A stretch of 64,000 nt of DNA from Pardosa pseudoannulata (lineage: Eukaryota; Arthropoda; Arachnida; Araneae; Lycosidae): NCBI GenBank assembly GCA_032207245.1, contig CM063502.1, positions 112,737,199 through 112,801,198 of the forward strand. Direction: 5' to 3'. The number at the start of each line of letters is the position of its first letter. The stretch's first letter is position 1. Made by a program: the position numbers and the translations under genes. The notes below the pieces were generated by a model, which made no database searches, had not been told where the DNA came from, and was given only the letters and a program-made list of their open reading frames with translations. Positions 22,788-33,500 of the stretch are shown here, piece after piece.

Positions 22788-23070
22788 ATTGTTCTTCAAA
22801 TAACCTTAAAAAAACTAAACTCCTTGGCACGACAGCCCCGAGAGGGACAAGGCCTATGGTGCCGAGCATATGTTCTGGTTAGATGGTCAGTCTTTCGCAG
22901 AACCTCCAGTGTTTAGTTCCCAAGCACGCTTGGTCCTCAATTCATCGACCCACTGAAGGGATGAAAGGCTGAGTCAACCTTGCCCAGCCCGGGGATCGAA
23001 CCTTGGACCTGTGTCGTGGGAGCACGAAGCGCTACCCCAACGCCACTGGGCTTCATTGTTCTTCAAATAA
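22788..23070 (-). mobile_element. tRNA-derived SINE (SINE-B) with 16-bp target duplication
   Basis: A GC-rich block in AT-rich DNA, flanked by the exact 16-bp repeat ATTGTTCTTCAAATAA at 22788-22803 and 23055-23070. Read on the minus strand it begins with a tRNA-like head: an A box-like TGGCGTTGGGG, then the B box GGTTCGATCCC. It ends about 250 bp later in a T-rich tail. The perfect duplication indicates a fairly recent insertion. It belongs to a different family from SINE-A. Confidence 0.88.
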
Positions 23071-24111
23071 TATAAACAAAAACTAGAAACTGAAGTGTGA
23101 AGTAAATTTCATCTTAGTGCAAAAACATGTAGCCATGTCAAAATTTGGATTGATTAGATACAATGAAACTTCATTTTTCGCAAAATAGACATTTCCAAGA
23201 ATAAAGTTTTTTAAAAAAACTTAAACAGATGAATATAACTGGTTATGTCACTGACTTCTAATGAAAAGAAAAAAATACAGGATTTTCTATCCTTAAATGC
23301 AAGAAGAATAAAATTAATGAAACACCAAGAAAACAACTGAATTAGAATGAATAATTATAAACTGAAAATTATATGCTCATTTAACACTAGAATTAGAATA
23401 GTAGGAAACTCACAACTACCAAGAATGCCAACCACTATTTATATATACACTGAGTCAACATATGGAAAAATGGGATACACAAGAGAATATTTACAAACAT
23501 GAATACAAAAATTAAGCTACTCTGGAGGATTAGCAATAGTGAGAGCTGGTCTTGTATCATGAGATTTTGCAGCATCTAACCTACCAGTGGCAATCTATCT
23601 TGATAGCTCATGTACATCTCAGTTTACAAAAACTTTGTTCTAATTGAACTGTGCAAGTGTGGAAAGGATTTTACTGAGATTATGAGAGGTTCTCAAGAAT
23701 AGTCTCCTCTGCCCTAACATATGCAAATATGTATTATATATAATTACACATATATTTAGATTTTACAAAATAGTATATATGGTTGTCAAAAGGACATCTA
23801 GTGTTAAATACCTATTCCACATTGCACAAAGTTTATATGAATTTGTGAAACTTTTCATATCTAATTCTTACAGTACATTCCAAAATAAATTGTTTTAATA
23901 AAAACAACCTTGCAGCATGTTCTGGGTGTTTCAAAACTCATGCTTCAACATAAACAGGTGTAAAAAGCATCAACAAAAAGGGACTACTAGTACTGCTTTA
24001 GAAATTTTAAAACATTTATTATACAGTTATAACCAACACAACTATTAAAATTATAAAAAATATAACCCTTTAAAAATTTAACATTTATAAAAAAGCACAA
24101 GTATAAAAAAT
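23071..24111. other. Intergenic, nothing recognised
   Basis: AT-rich spacer downstream of SEC13. No gene or element recognised. Confidence 0.6.
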
Positions 24112-24210
24112 TTATAAATTGCACAATATATTCATCTTCATCTTTATGGTCTGCATTAACATTACCAAACTTGACCACTCATGACCATTTCCAGATTTCC
24201 AATAGCTAAC
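24112..24210 (-). CDS. Sec13: Second copy of the SEC13 terminal exon (alternative or relic)
   Basis: Minus strand. An intact TTTTAG acceptor precedes GTTAGCTATTGGAAATCTGG, clearly homologous to the regular last exon at 27125-27205; similarity extends into the upstream intron. A one-base deletion after the Glu-Trp codons shifts the frame relative to the regular copy. Read in the phase set by the preceding exon it still stays open for 32 codons: VSYWKSGNGHEWSSLVMLMQ and 12 more, then TAA. The lost frame argues for a relic. The intact acceptor and open frame leave room for use as an alternative C-terminus. Confidence 0.55.
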   Translation of the reverse strand, partial: VSYWKSGNGHEWSSLVMLMQTIKMKMNILCNL

Positions 24211-24673
24211 CTAAAACACAAAATCATAAAATAAAATATACAAGCAACATTGCAGTATTGTTGCTACTTGAAAGATAACCATTACAACTCAAAAATGTCT
24301 AGTTTCGAGAAATTGGCTTTTAATCATTTAACAGCTGTTAATAGAAAGTTTAGTTACTTTTTTATTTTTGCTAATCATGATGATCTTTTACCATAATACA
24401 AAAAAACTACTTGAGATTAGTAATTTTTTCTAAGCCTTAACATTTACCCTTAAAAGCTTCAAATTATGACTGGCTGTGAAGCAGAATGAATAACACATGG
24501 TTAATATTTTAAATATTTAAGAATATAACAAAAGTATTTATAAATGTAAAAGTAAAAATGTGACAGTGTTGCGGTAATGGAAGAACAAGTTTCTACAGTT
24601 AAAAATTGGCTTTAGTGGAATCTAGGAGTAGAAGAGGTGAATTATCTTTACGACAGCTTCTTACATAAAAATA
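24211..24673 (-). other. Duplicated SEC13 intron segment and spacer
   Basis: The first part resembles the intron upstream of the regular SEC13 last exon (shared blocks such as ATATACAAG and ACAAAATCA). The rest is AT-rich with no recognised feature up to the Tigger terminal repeat. Confidence 0.45.
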
Positions 24674-26365
24674 CAGTTAAACCTGTCTATCTTGAATCTC
24701 TTGGGAGTAAAAAAAAATTCGAGATTTTACATAAGTTTTATGAAATTAGACCAAGAAAATTTCTTTACACAATACAAAAGATTGAAAACTTGAAGTACTT
24801 TAAGTTTTATTTACATACCTTACAGACAGTAATCTGCTAGGAGTTTTTGATGCAAAACTTTTTTAGACTGGACAATTTTTTGTAGTTTTGACACAGTGGC
24901 AAAACAATCCAAATCAATATTTTCTTGATATTCAAGAAAAATTCTTAGTGTTTCAATGGCTTTTTCTGCTTCTTTTGGTGTAACAACTCTTTCTACATCG
25001 ATGTTGTCCTCTTTGTCATGATCCTCTTCATCATCACAAGTTCCCTGAACATTTTATAAAATTTTGGAATCAGTAAATAATGTTCCACTTGTTACCACTG
25101 ATTCATCTACTTCTATAAAATCTTTAAATTACATGTCAGTATTCAGTTTCTTTGATAATAGTCCATTTCTTCAGGTTTTCATCAGTTTCCTCACCCAGTC
25201 GCTCTTCAGTTTCTTTCAGATGTTGTTCTCCGACTGTGCATGAATGCTTGAATACTGCTTTTTAAAACAATTTTTTACAGTTTTTTCTGTAACATAGCCC
25301 CAAGCATAGTCTGCCATCCTCATTCCATCCAAAACTGTTATGCTAGGAAGTTTTTCTACGTACTCAATTGCACTGAAGAATTTTTGAACAAGTTCTTTAT
25401 GATATTCAGCTTTAAAACTTGAATGATGCCTTGATCTAAAGGCTGAAGTTTCAAAGTTGTATTCGAGGGTAGGAATTCTAGCATAATGTTTTTCCTTGTA
25501 GGAAGATTCTTGTGGGAGCCGCAGTTATCAATGAAGAGAAGAATTTTTTTTTTTTTTTTTTTTTTTCAATCCCATGAATTTATTGACTTTCTTCAACCAC
25601 TCACTAAAGATTTTGCTGGTCATCCAAAATTTTCATTTGATTTATAAACAAATGGAAAAGATTTCACTTTTGAAAAACATCTTAGATTGGCTGAACGACC
25701 AATCATTTCTGGCAAAAGTTTTTCAGTACCATTTTCATTCGTAGCTAGAAGTATAGTCACACGCACTTTACTGTTTGACCCCTTTGCAGTTGTCTCCTTT
25801 AAAAATTGCCATTTTATTTGGCAAACATTGAAAACAAAGGCCAGCCTCAGCGGTGTTAAAAATATCAGCTGGATTATACCCTTGCAGCAAAGATGGGATT
25901 TTTTTAAGCCAATCATCGATGTCACTTATTGGCATAGATCAGCTTTCTCCACAAAGTTTTTAGAAGATAATGCCATTTTTCATTTTAAAGCTTTCAAGCT
26001 AACCATTATTTGCTTTTTTAACCATCAAGTCCGAATTTTTTAGCAAAGTCGTCAGCTTTTATATGAAGCATTAAGCTGCTGATAGGAACACCTTCTCCAC
26101 AATATTCTTTGAACAATTTTCTAACACATTTGTCCAGATCAGGAAAAGAGCAAGCACAGCTCTTTTTCATTGTTTTGTAACCATTTTTGAAGTTCTTTGA
26201 TATGATATCTTTGATTTTCATGATAGTAGAAAGAGTACTGGGTGGAATTCCAAATTTAGCAGCAATTATACTTTTCTTTATAGAACGATTTTCCTTCAAA
26301 AAAAAAAAACACTGAATTTCCACTTTTTTTTCCAATAGTTAAAATGTTCAATTTTCTTTTAAGAC
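24674..26365 (-). pseudogene. Tigger/pogo-type transposase fossil (Tc1-mariner superfamily)
   Basis: Minus strand. The N-terminal CENP-B-type helix-turn-helix reads SIIAAKFGIPPSTLSTIMK (from about 26290). The catalytic core is recognisable in shifted frames: IGRSANLRCFSKVKSFP, FIDNCGSHKNLP with the second catalytic Asp, and a C-terminal ESVVTSGTLFTD region ending near 24840. The first catalytic motif, normally NADETG, reads NTAEAG, so its Asp is lost. A T run (25540-25566) falls inside the coding region and reads as poly-Lys. The left end has a Tigger-like terminal repeat, CAGTTAAACCTGTC, after a TA. I could not find the matching right end. Frameshifts and stops make it non-functional. Confidence 0.85.
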
Positions 26366-27124
26366 CTGCCCTTCTTAGCTCTAAAATTGAGACAGCAAGA
26401 TGCAAGATGATACTTTAGTCATTAGGCTAGACTGAGAACCAGTTCTATTTCAAAAAGAAATTTCTCCTGTCTCCTATTCGCCCCTCCTCAACCCCCATCC
26501 CTTATTATTCCAGAACATAAAACCTGTTTTTAGTACAATTCCCACCCAGTCCCTGATCAAATATAAAGCTACGAACACCCATGACACAGCAGGATTCACA
26601 CCCACAGATCCGATCAGTGCTCTCATCATTCACCCATTGTTTAGCTGACTAACTTCATGAGTACTAGAGTATAACAAAGGTTAGATAAATGACAGACTTT
26701 ACATTAAAAAAATTGTACAAAAATGACTACGCATCAATATATCAAGCTGATAAGTTACTTTTTTGTCTCAAAAGAGGGATATTTTATCTATACCAGTACA
26801 ATAGAATTGTGTGTGTTAAATGATTTAAAGCAAATATTTTGACATTAAGGTTAAACTTGAAATATAGATTATTTGAATTCTACCTGTCATTAAATAATTC
26901 ATTTCAATAAGGATAATTAAGACCAGACGTCAAAATGTTATGCATTTATATAAATCTTCATAATGTATAACAACTACGATATTATAAAAAAAAATTAGAA
27001 ACTGATTTTAAATTATGGACAAGCAACCCCCCCCCCTCCCACACACACTCTTTTGTAAATGAATCCCAGAAAATATTAAATTTAAAATTTATAGAAACAT
27101 CACCTTACGTACCATATTATTATA
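26366..27124. other. SEC13 downstream region, with SINE relic
   Basis: Sequence just past the SEC13 stop; part is presumably its 3' UTR. It contains a degraded SINE-A piece (26567-26645) and a C-rich run near 27027-27037. No canonical AATAAA was located on the minus strand with confidence. Confidence 0.5.
26567..26645 (-). repeat. SINE-A relic
   Basis: AGCTACGAACACCCATG, then CAGCAGGATTCACACCC, then a stretch ending in CATTCACCCA, parallels the minus-strand SINE-A at 36123-36299 from its centre to its head, with many substitutions. Confidence 0.5.
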
Positions 27125-27205
27125 TTAATCTTTATCTTCATGGTCTTCACTAACATTATCAAACCTGACCCACTGGTGTCCATTTACAGATTTCCAAAGG
27201 CTAAC
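27125..27205 (-). CDS. Sec13: SEC13 last coding exon
   Basis: Acceptor TTACAG; encodes [20 protein letters not shown] and then DHEDKD, stop TAA at 27125-27127. It corresponds to human VTLWKE...GQW, and the acidic tail replaces the longer vertebrate tail. Confidence 0.93.
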   Translation of the reverse strand, partial: VSLWKSVNGHQWVRFDNVSEDHEDKD

Positions 27206-28344
27206 CTGTAAAACAAAATCAGGACTTAAGTCTACATTTCTTTCACAAGATATACAAGTAATATTTTTCTTATTTACTCACATACTCATGTGTGTATGTG
27301 TGTGTGCATGTTTAATGGGTGTTTTAAACACCACAAATTAAAAATGGTATCCATGCTGAATATGGTGCAGTTGTGGGGCTTGAAAAAGACACAAAAATTT
27401 TGAGTTTATTTTGACACCTCATCTATGGAGCTTCAGTTGCCAAAACTGTGTACATACTGTTATATAGAGATGTGAGCTATTCAATCAGACCATTAATCAC
27501 ATGATACAACATAATTGAAAATAAGTAACATAAATTAGTTATATAAGAAGAGTTGAGCTACACAGGATTTAATTTTAGTGTATACAAAGTTGCCAAGATT
27601 ACCACAATCAGAAAAAAAAAACAAAGGAGTTTTTTCAAAAGTAGCAATTTTAGGGATAGAATCACCAGTAATTTATTTTAAAGTACAATTATAACTAAGT
27701 TAGATTTTGGGTTAAAATATCATTACATATATATTCCCATTTATGATTAATTCAGAAAAACTTAGTTTTCAGAAAGGAATAAATTTGGTTGACATTTATA
27801 ACTAAACAAATTTATATGATAATTGTTCCAGTCTGAAAATCTGATGGCTTTAGTTGGTAGCAATTTTATTCCAAATTAAATGACATAACATTGGTGCATT
27901 TTGTGAAAAATACTAAAAGATTAAATATTTAAGACATTTGGCAACATCATATATATCCTCATATAATACAGAAAACTTATTTCTGAGTAGTATACTACGG
28001 AATATACAAGAGAAAAGTGAAGTGCTAACTACAATTATAAAAACTGACATTATGTACAAGTAATGTTCCACTTATACTATAAATAGACTAAACTTGATTT
28101 GAATGCTTACAAAATACAACATCATAAAACTATCAATATATGAATTGGGTGAAAATAAATTACCTCATTATCTCCACCAGACACTGCTAAAACGCTTCCA
28201 GTAACTGAAAAACTGACATGCCATACAACATCATCAAAAGTATGAAGGATTTTAGGTATCCACTTTGTTTCTTTAGTTTTATTCCAAATAATGACTCTTT
28301 TGTCCTAAAAAAATTATCCTATTAATATATACACACACACACAT

Positions 28345-28435
<91 letters not shown>

Positions 28436-28468
28436 CACACACACATACATACATATATATACATATAT

Positions 28469-28522
<54 letters not shown>

Positions 28523-30527
28523 GGTATCTGCCAAAATAAAATTTTTCAAATCCATGACTTTAGCAGATCATTTTCCATGACTTTAAAAATATTTTGTTAA
28601 AGTATATATGAATATAAATTCTGATGTACATACAAAGAAAATGTATGCTTTTAGAGAAATTACAGGAATTTATGATAAAAAATACTTTATAAATGTTTAC
28701 AAACTCATATATATATATATATATATAAATTGTTGTAGTATCTACATACCTAAGTTTAATCATATAGCAATTTTCTGAATGCAATCAAAAACTTTCCAAT
28801 TTGAATTCAGAGTACTTAGGTATTTTCAAGGTGACCATGAATAATAGCCAAACACGTTAACCCTATAATGTTTATATATAATAGCCCTAAAGGTAAGCTT
28901 ATATTTTGTACAAATATCTTAATTTTTATTAAATAATTATTACTATTATATTAATAAAAATTTAATCTATAACTTAAGGAAAAACCAGAATAATATACTT
29001 ATTCATTTACCCACCTATTAAGCTTGCTTTTTTGAGTTTAATTGGCGAACAAGTTTTACTTGGCAATATGGTCAATGGGATAATACATAAGTACCAAACT
29101 CAGTAACTTCAGCCAAATGACAAGCAAAAATAGAATTAAATAATTCAATGCAATGATTTTGCCAAAATATTTAGTGCCTCACAATCAATAATAATTATTA
29201 ACATTTCTATATAAATCTCAAAATTTAATGCCTCAAAATAAAAATATCTTATTTACTGAAACTCCTAGTAACTCTTTACATTAAATATTTCCTCTTTTCC
29301 TCCAAAGTATGAATTTTTGAACGGCTGTGAACATCCATACCAGCAGTGGGATTCAAGCCCCCAAACTTCCGTGCCGAAGAGCAGCACCCTACCCATTGTG
29401 CCATCGATTGGCCAAATGGGTAGGGCGTTGCTCTTCGGGCGGCCTGATATTTGTTATGTCATTGTTATCACATAATCACTGTTCTTCCATGCTTAACAAA
29501 TTTCTCCCTTAATATTTTTAATTGATCTATATAAGCTACGATAACAAACATTTAATTGGAAATTAAAAGAAAAATAATTAAATTAATTATAATAAAATTT
29601 GTATTAATTCTACAATTTATTAGTACACCCCCAAAGTGCCCTGCTTTTCTGTTTCCATATTTAAAATTCAAATATAGTTTCTTTCTGAAAAGTATATGCA
29701 AATAATAGCTTTCCATTCGTGGGGTTGCATGGGTATACACTTAATAAGCTTACTTGTATATTATGTAAACTTGTATTTTATACCAGGCGATCCCCCTCTT
29801 CACCCATGTTGATGTTTGCATTGATTTCTGTTCCTTACATTTTAAGCAAGAATCTTATGGATATCTGCAACAGCATCTAATAATTAAATCTAGCATTTAA
29901 AAATTAAAATAAAATGTTCCGATCTCCGATACTCCATGTGGAACGCTGATCTCTCAATATCAACCGGAGATCATCGTGTGGAGGCGACGGCGGACTCATA
30001 ACAGTGAAATCGCTGAGACGCGTATACGAGACGGGTTCATGTTTTTGGTGCTTTCTACACTAGACGGGTTCATGTTTCTGGTGCTTTCTAAACAGTGTAT
30101 CTTCAAGCATAACAACAGATAAAATACATATGCATGTTACATATTAATATTGTTAGTTTGAGAAAAAAAAATTCACCCCCCCAAAAAAAAACCCGGATTT
30201 TATACTCCCCCCTCTCCCAAAACATTGTTTTTTAATGAAACTCGCCTAAGCTGGAATTTTAATACAAAAACCTGGAGATTTTTTTACAACCCTTAACAGA
30301 TTCTCAGAAACTGTTGGCATTTTCAGAATTTTAAGTATAAAATAGCCCGTTTAACTGCCAACTTAATTTTTCTTAAAATCGCTTATTTTCAGTTAGTTTA
30401 TTTTTAATTTTCCTCTGATCCCGAGAAACACCCCCTTCCTACTATTGACGTAATAGTCACAGCCAATCGGAGAATTTAGCGGCTGTAGCATACTTGGCTC
30501 CGGAGTGAGCGTTATGCAAATTAATAA

Positions 30528-30559
<32 letters not shown>

Positions 30560-33500
30560 CCTCGAGAGATGTGATGGTATATGTATGTGTTATGTTTATC
30601 AGGTTGTTTCCCCCCTCCTTTACTAAGAGTTAATTTCTGGTTAGCTTAGTTTAGGACATGTTAGAATTGTAATTTAAGTGTTTATGAGTTGTTCTTTTGT
30701 TATGACAATAAAATTGTTATTGTTTACCGATTTATCGTGTCTTTCTGCACTAATCAAAAGAATAGGCCAGTAAGCTTATCAATGGGTTATGGGCCCAGGA
30801 CTGCCCCTTTGACCACATAGTTAGAAATTGATAGAATAAAACTTATTCTGAAACATATAGTTTATTTTGGGATGCTGGCATTTTATTTTCGATCCAAGTA
30901 CTACCCAGACTGAATCAACTGAAGGGGAAAAGGCCGGAGATGATAGTTCTTCTACGAAATTGCCGAAACAGAAAGTGAATGAGACCTGGATGGATGATAA
31001 AGCCAAGTTATTTCTTCAAAGAAAAAACCATGTGTATACCCTTATATATCAGAACATTTGTGATGAATTAAAACCTCTGATTTTGGATACTCGGGATGAT
31101 GTGCAAGCATGGAATATTCTTAAATCCTACTTTGAACCAGACAATAGAGAAAGGATTATTAAGTTGTTTGAGGCATTTTTCAATACAAAGTATGAAAGAG
31201 ACATGAACATGGCATTATTTTTGTGCAAGGTTAAAACGGCAGCTGAGCAACTATCTGAAGTAGGACACCAAATTGAAGATCGCTACATCGGATTCCTAAT
31301 GCTTCGATTTCTACCCAGCAAATACAGGAGTGTGGTGAAACAGATTTATAGATGGCCAGATGACCGATTCAAATCGTGCGAGATAGAGGAAGAGTTCATC
31401 AAAGAGGAAAGTCGCTTGGAGCTACTGAACGATGCTGACAACTTCGAAGAGCCAGTCGTGTACTACAGTGGTCGAAAAGAAGTGGGAGAGCCAGATCCTG
31501 ACAACAGAGGTCGAGAAACACAAGCTTACGAAAGGGGAAGATGGCGGAGCCCGAGAGATAGATTTCGTAAGTCCAGAAGTATATCAAGAAATACAGGTAG
31601 AACTTATTCTAAAAGCCCAACCTATCATGGACAAACTGTAAGTAGAAAGTTTATTTCCTATTCTAAAACTGACGATAGAGAGTGTTTTAGGTGTCATCAG
31701 AAAGGACATATTGCTAGAGACTAATTTAAAAGCTAGAAATAATCAAAAATTTAATATTTCTAGACCTTGTATAAATAAATACAGTAGTTTAATAGAAGCT
31801 GTAATTGTAAATGAGAGTAATGCTGTGTGTGATAGTGTAGATCATGATAATACTTGGATAGTTGATACGGGAGCCACTGCACATTTTTGTAATGATAAAC
31901 AATTGTTTTCAGATTTTATTTCTGTTAAAAATATTAATATGTCACTAGCTACGAACTGTAACGAAACCTCTATAGAGGGAAAAGGTACTGTAAAACTCTT
32001 ATGCAAGGCTGGCAAAGGCAACACTACAATTTCAAAATTAAAGGATGTTTTGTTTAGTTCAAAATTAAGACGGAATTTAATATCTATGGCTAAATTTGAT
32101 GAAACTGGCTGCATTTTTAACTGTAAAAATGGAAGGTAAAATGTGTACAGGTACTAAATTATTTTATGCTGACCGGAAAGATAAATTATATTATTTAGAA
32201 CCTCTTAAATGTGGAAAATCCTTAAATGAAATTAGTAGCAGATAAATTCTTAAAGTCAGATAAAGAAACAAAATTAGGTATATTATGGCACAACCAGTTT
32301 ACCCACATAAATAATGATTATATAAGGGAAACCAGTCTTAATGGGAGTGTTAGAGGTCTGCCGGAGCTGAATAAAGTAACTTGGGATTACACGTATTGTA
32401 AAATAGCAAAAATTAAACGTGTATCATTCAAATCGATGGGGGCTGTACGTTCTAATAAACCGTTGCAGTTGCTACATATGGATGTTTGTGGTCCTATGCC
32501 AGAACCAGACATACAGGGCAACAGATATTTCTTAACGATAATAGATGATTATTCTAAAAAGACAACTGTATACCCAATTAAAAGTAAAAATTATGTTTTC
32601 CGTACCTTTTTAAGATTTCAAAACAGGGCAGAGCGTTTTCTAAATAGAAAAATAGTAAGTGTTAGAACTGATAATGGTAGCGAATTTTGCAACAGGGACT
32701 TTGATGAACATTATGATAATTGTGGTATTAATCATGAAAGGACTAATATATATAGCCCTGAAATGAACGGCGTTGCTGAACGATTTAACCGAACAGCATG
32801 TGATGCTATTCGTGCCATGCTAAATGCAAGTAAGCTTCCACAAGAATTCTGGTCTAAAGCCCTCATGTGTTTTGTATATGTTAAAAATAGACTAACTCAT
32901 AAAAATTATAAGAAAACCCCATTTGAACTATATGGTGGAAATAAACCCTCAATAGCATACTTGAAAACTTTTGGATGTTTAGCGTATGTTGGAACGCCCA
33001 AGCAACACCAGAGAAAATTTGATGTAAGAGCTAAACTTGGAATAATGGTAGGATATGCCCAACACACCAAAGGATACAGAATATGGCTTAAAGATGAACG
33101 AAAATTACTAGAAACCATATATGTAAATTTTAATGAAGAAAAAATGGGTTATGGTGATTCAGAACAGCATAATTTACCTTTACCTGAAGATTTAGATCAT
33201 GCATTTGATGAAATTCCTAAATTAAATGATTATACTAGTACTTTTAAGGAACCAGATTTACAGAGCACTGAAAAAGAAACGCCTAGTTTAATTCTGTGTA
33301 AAGACATTCCCTGGACTAGGGATGCCGTAACCCGAAAAGATTTAAGCCGAACAGACATATACTATAGAGTTGAAGGGGAATATGTTAGATTACGATCTAT
33401 GAATGATGTTATGAAATACTGTAAGGAAAAGGAAATTAAAGTTGATGAAGGTATGTTTGATTTTTTTGATAAGAACCATTATAAGGGTAAACTCATAACT

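Noticed and set aside
22979..23050. Possible minus-strand tRNA gene
   Set aside because: It is the head of SINE-B within a 250-bp element bounded by a 16-bp target duplication.
25687..26043. 118-codon plus-strand ORF
   Set aside because: It is the reverse-strand shadow of the Tigger transposase, whose minus-strand reading has clear family motifs.
28279..28555. Minus-strand ORFs rich in Tyr and Ile
   Set aside because: They are translations of the TA/CA microsatellite and have no protein content.
29327..29512. 61-codon plus-strand ORF with a Pro/Cys-rich start
   Set aside because: It crosses the foldback SINE and has no protein family similarity.
31432..31641. 69-codon plus-strand ORF inside copia gag
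   Set aside because: An alternative frame of gag with no family similarity.
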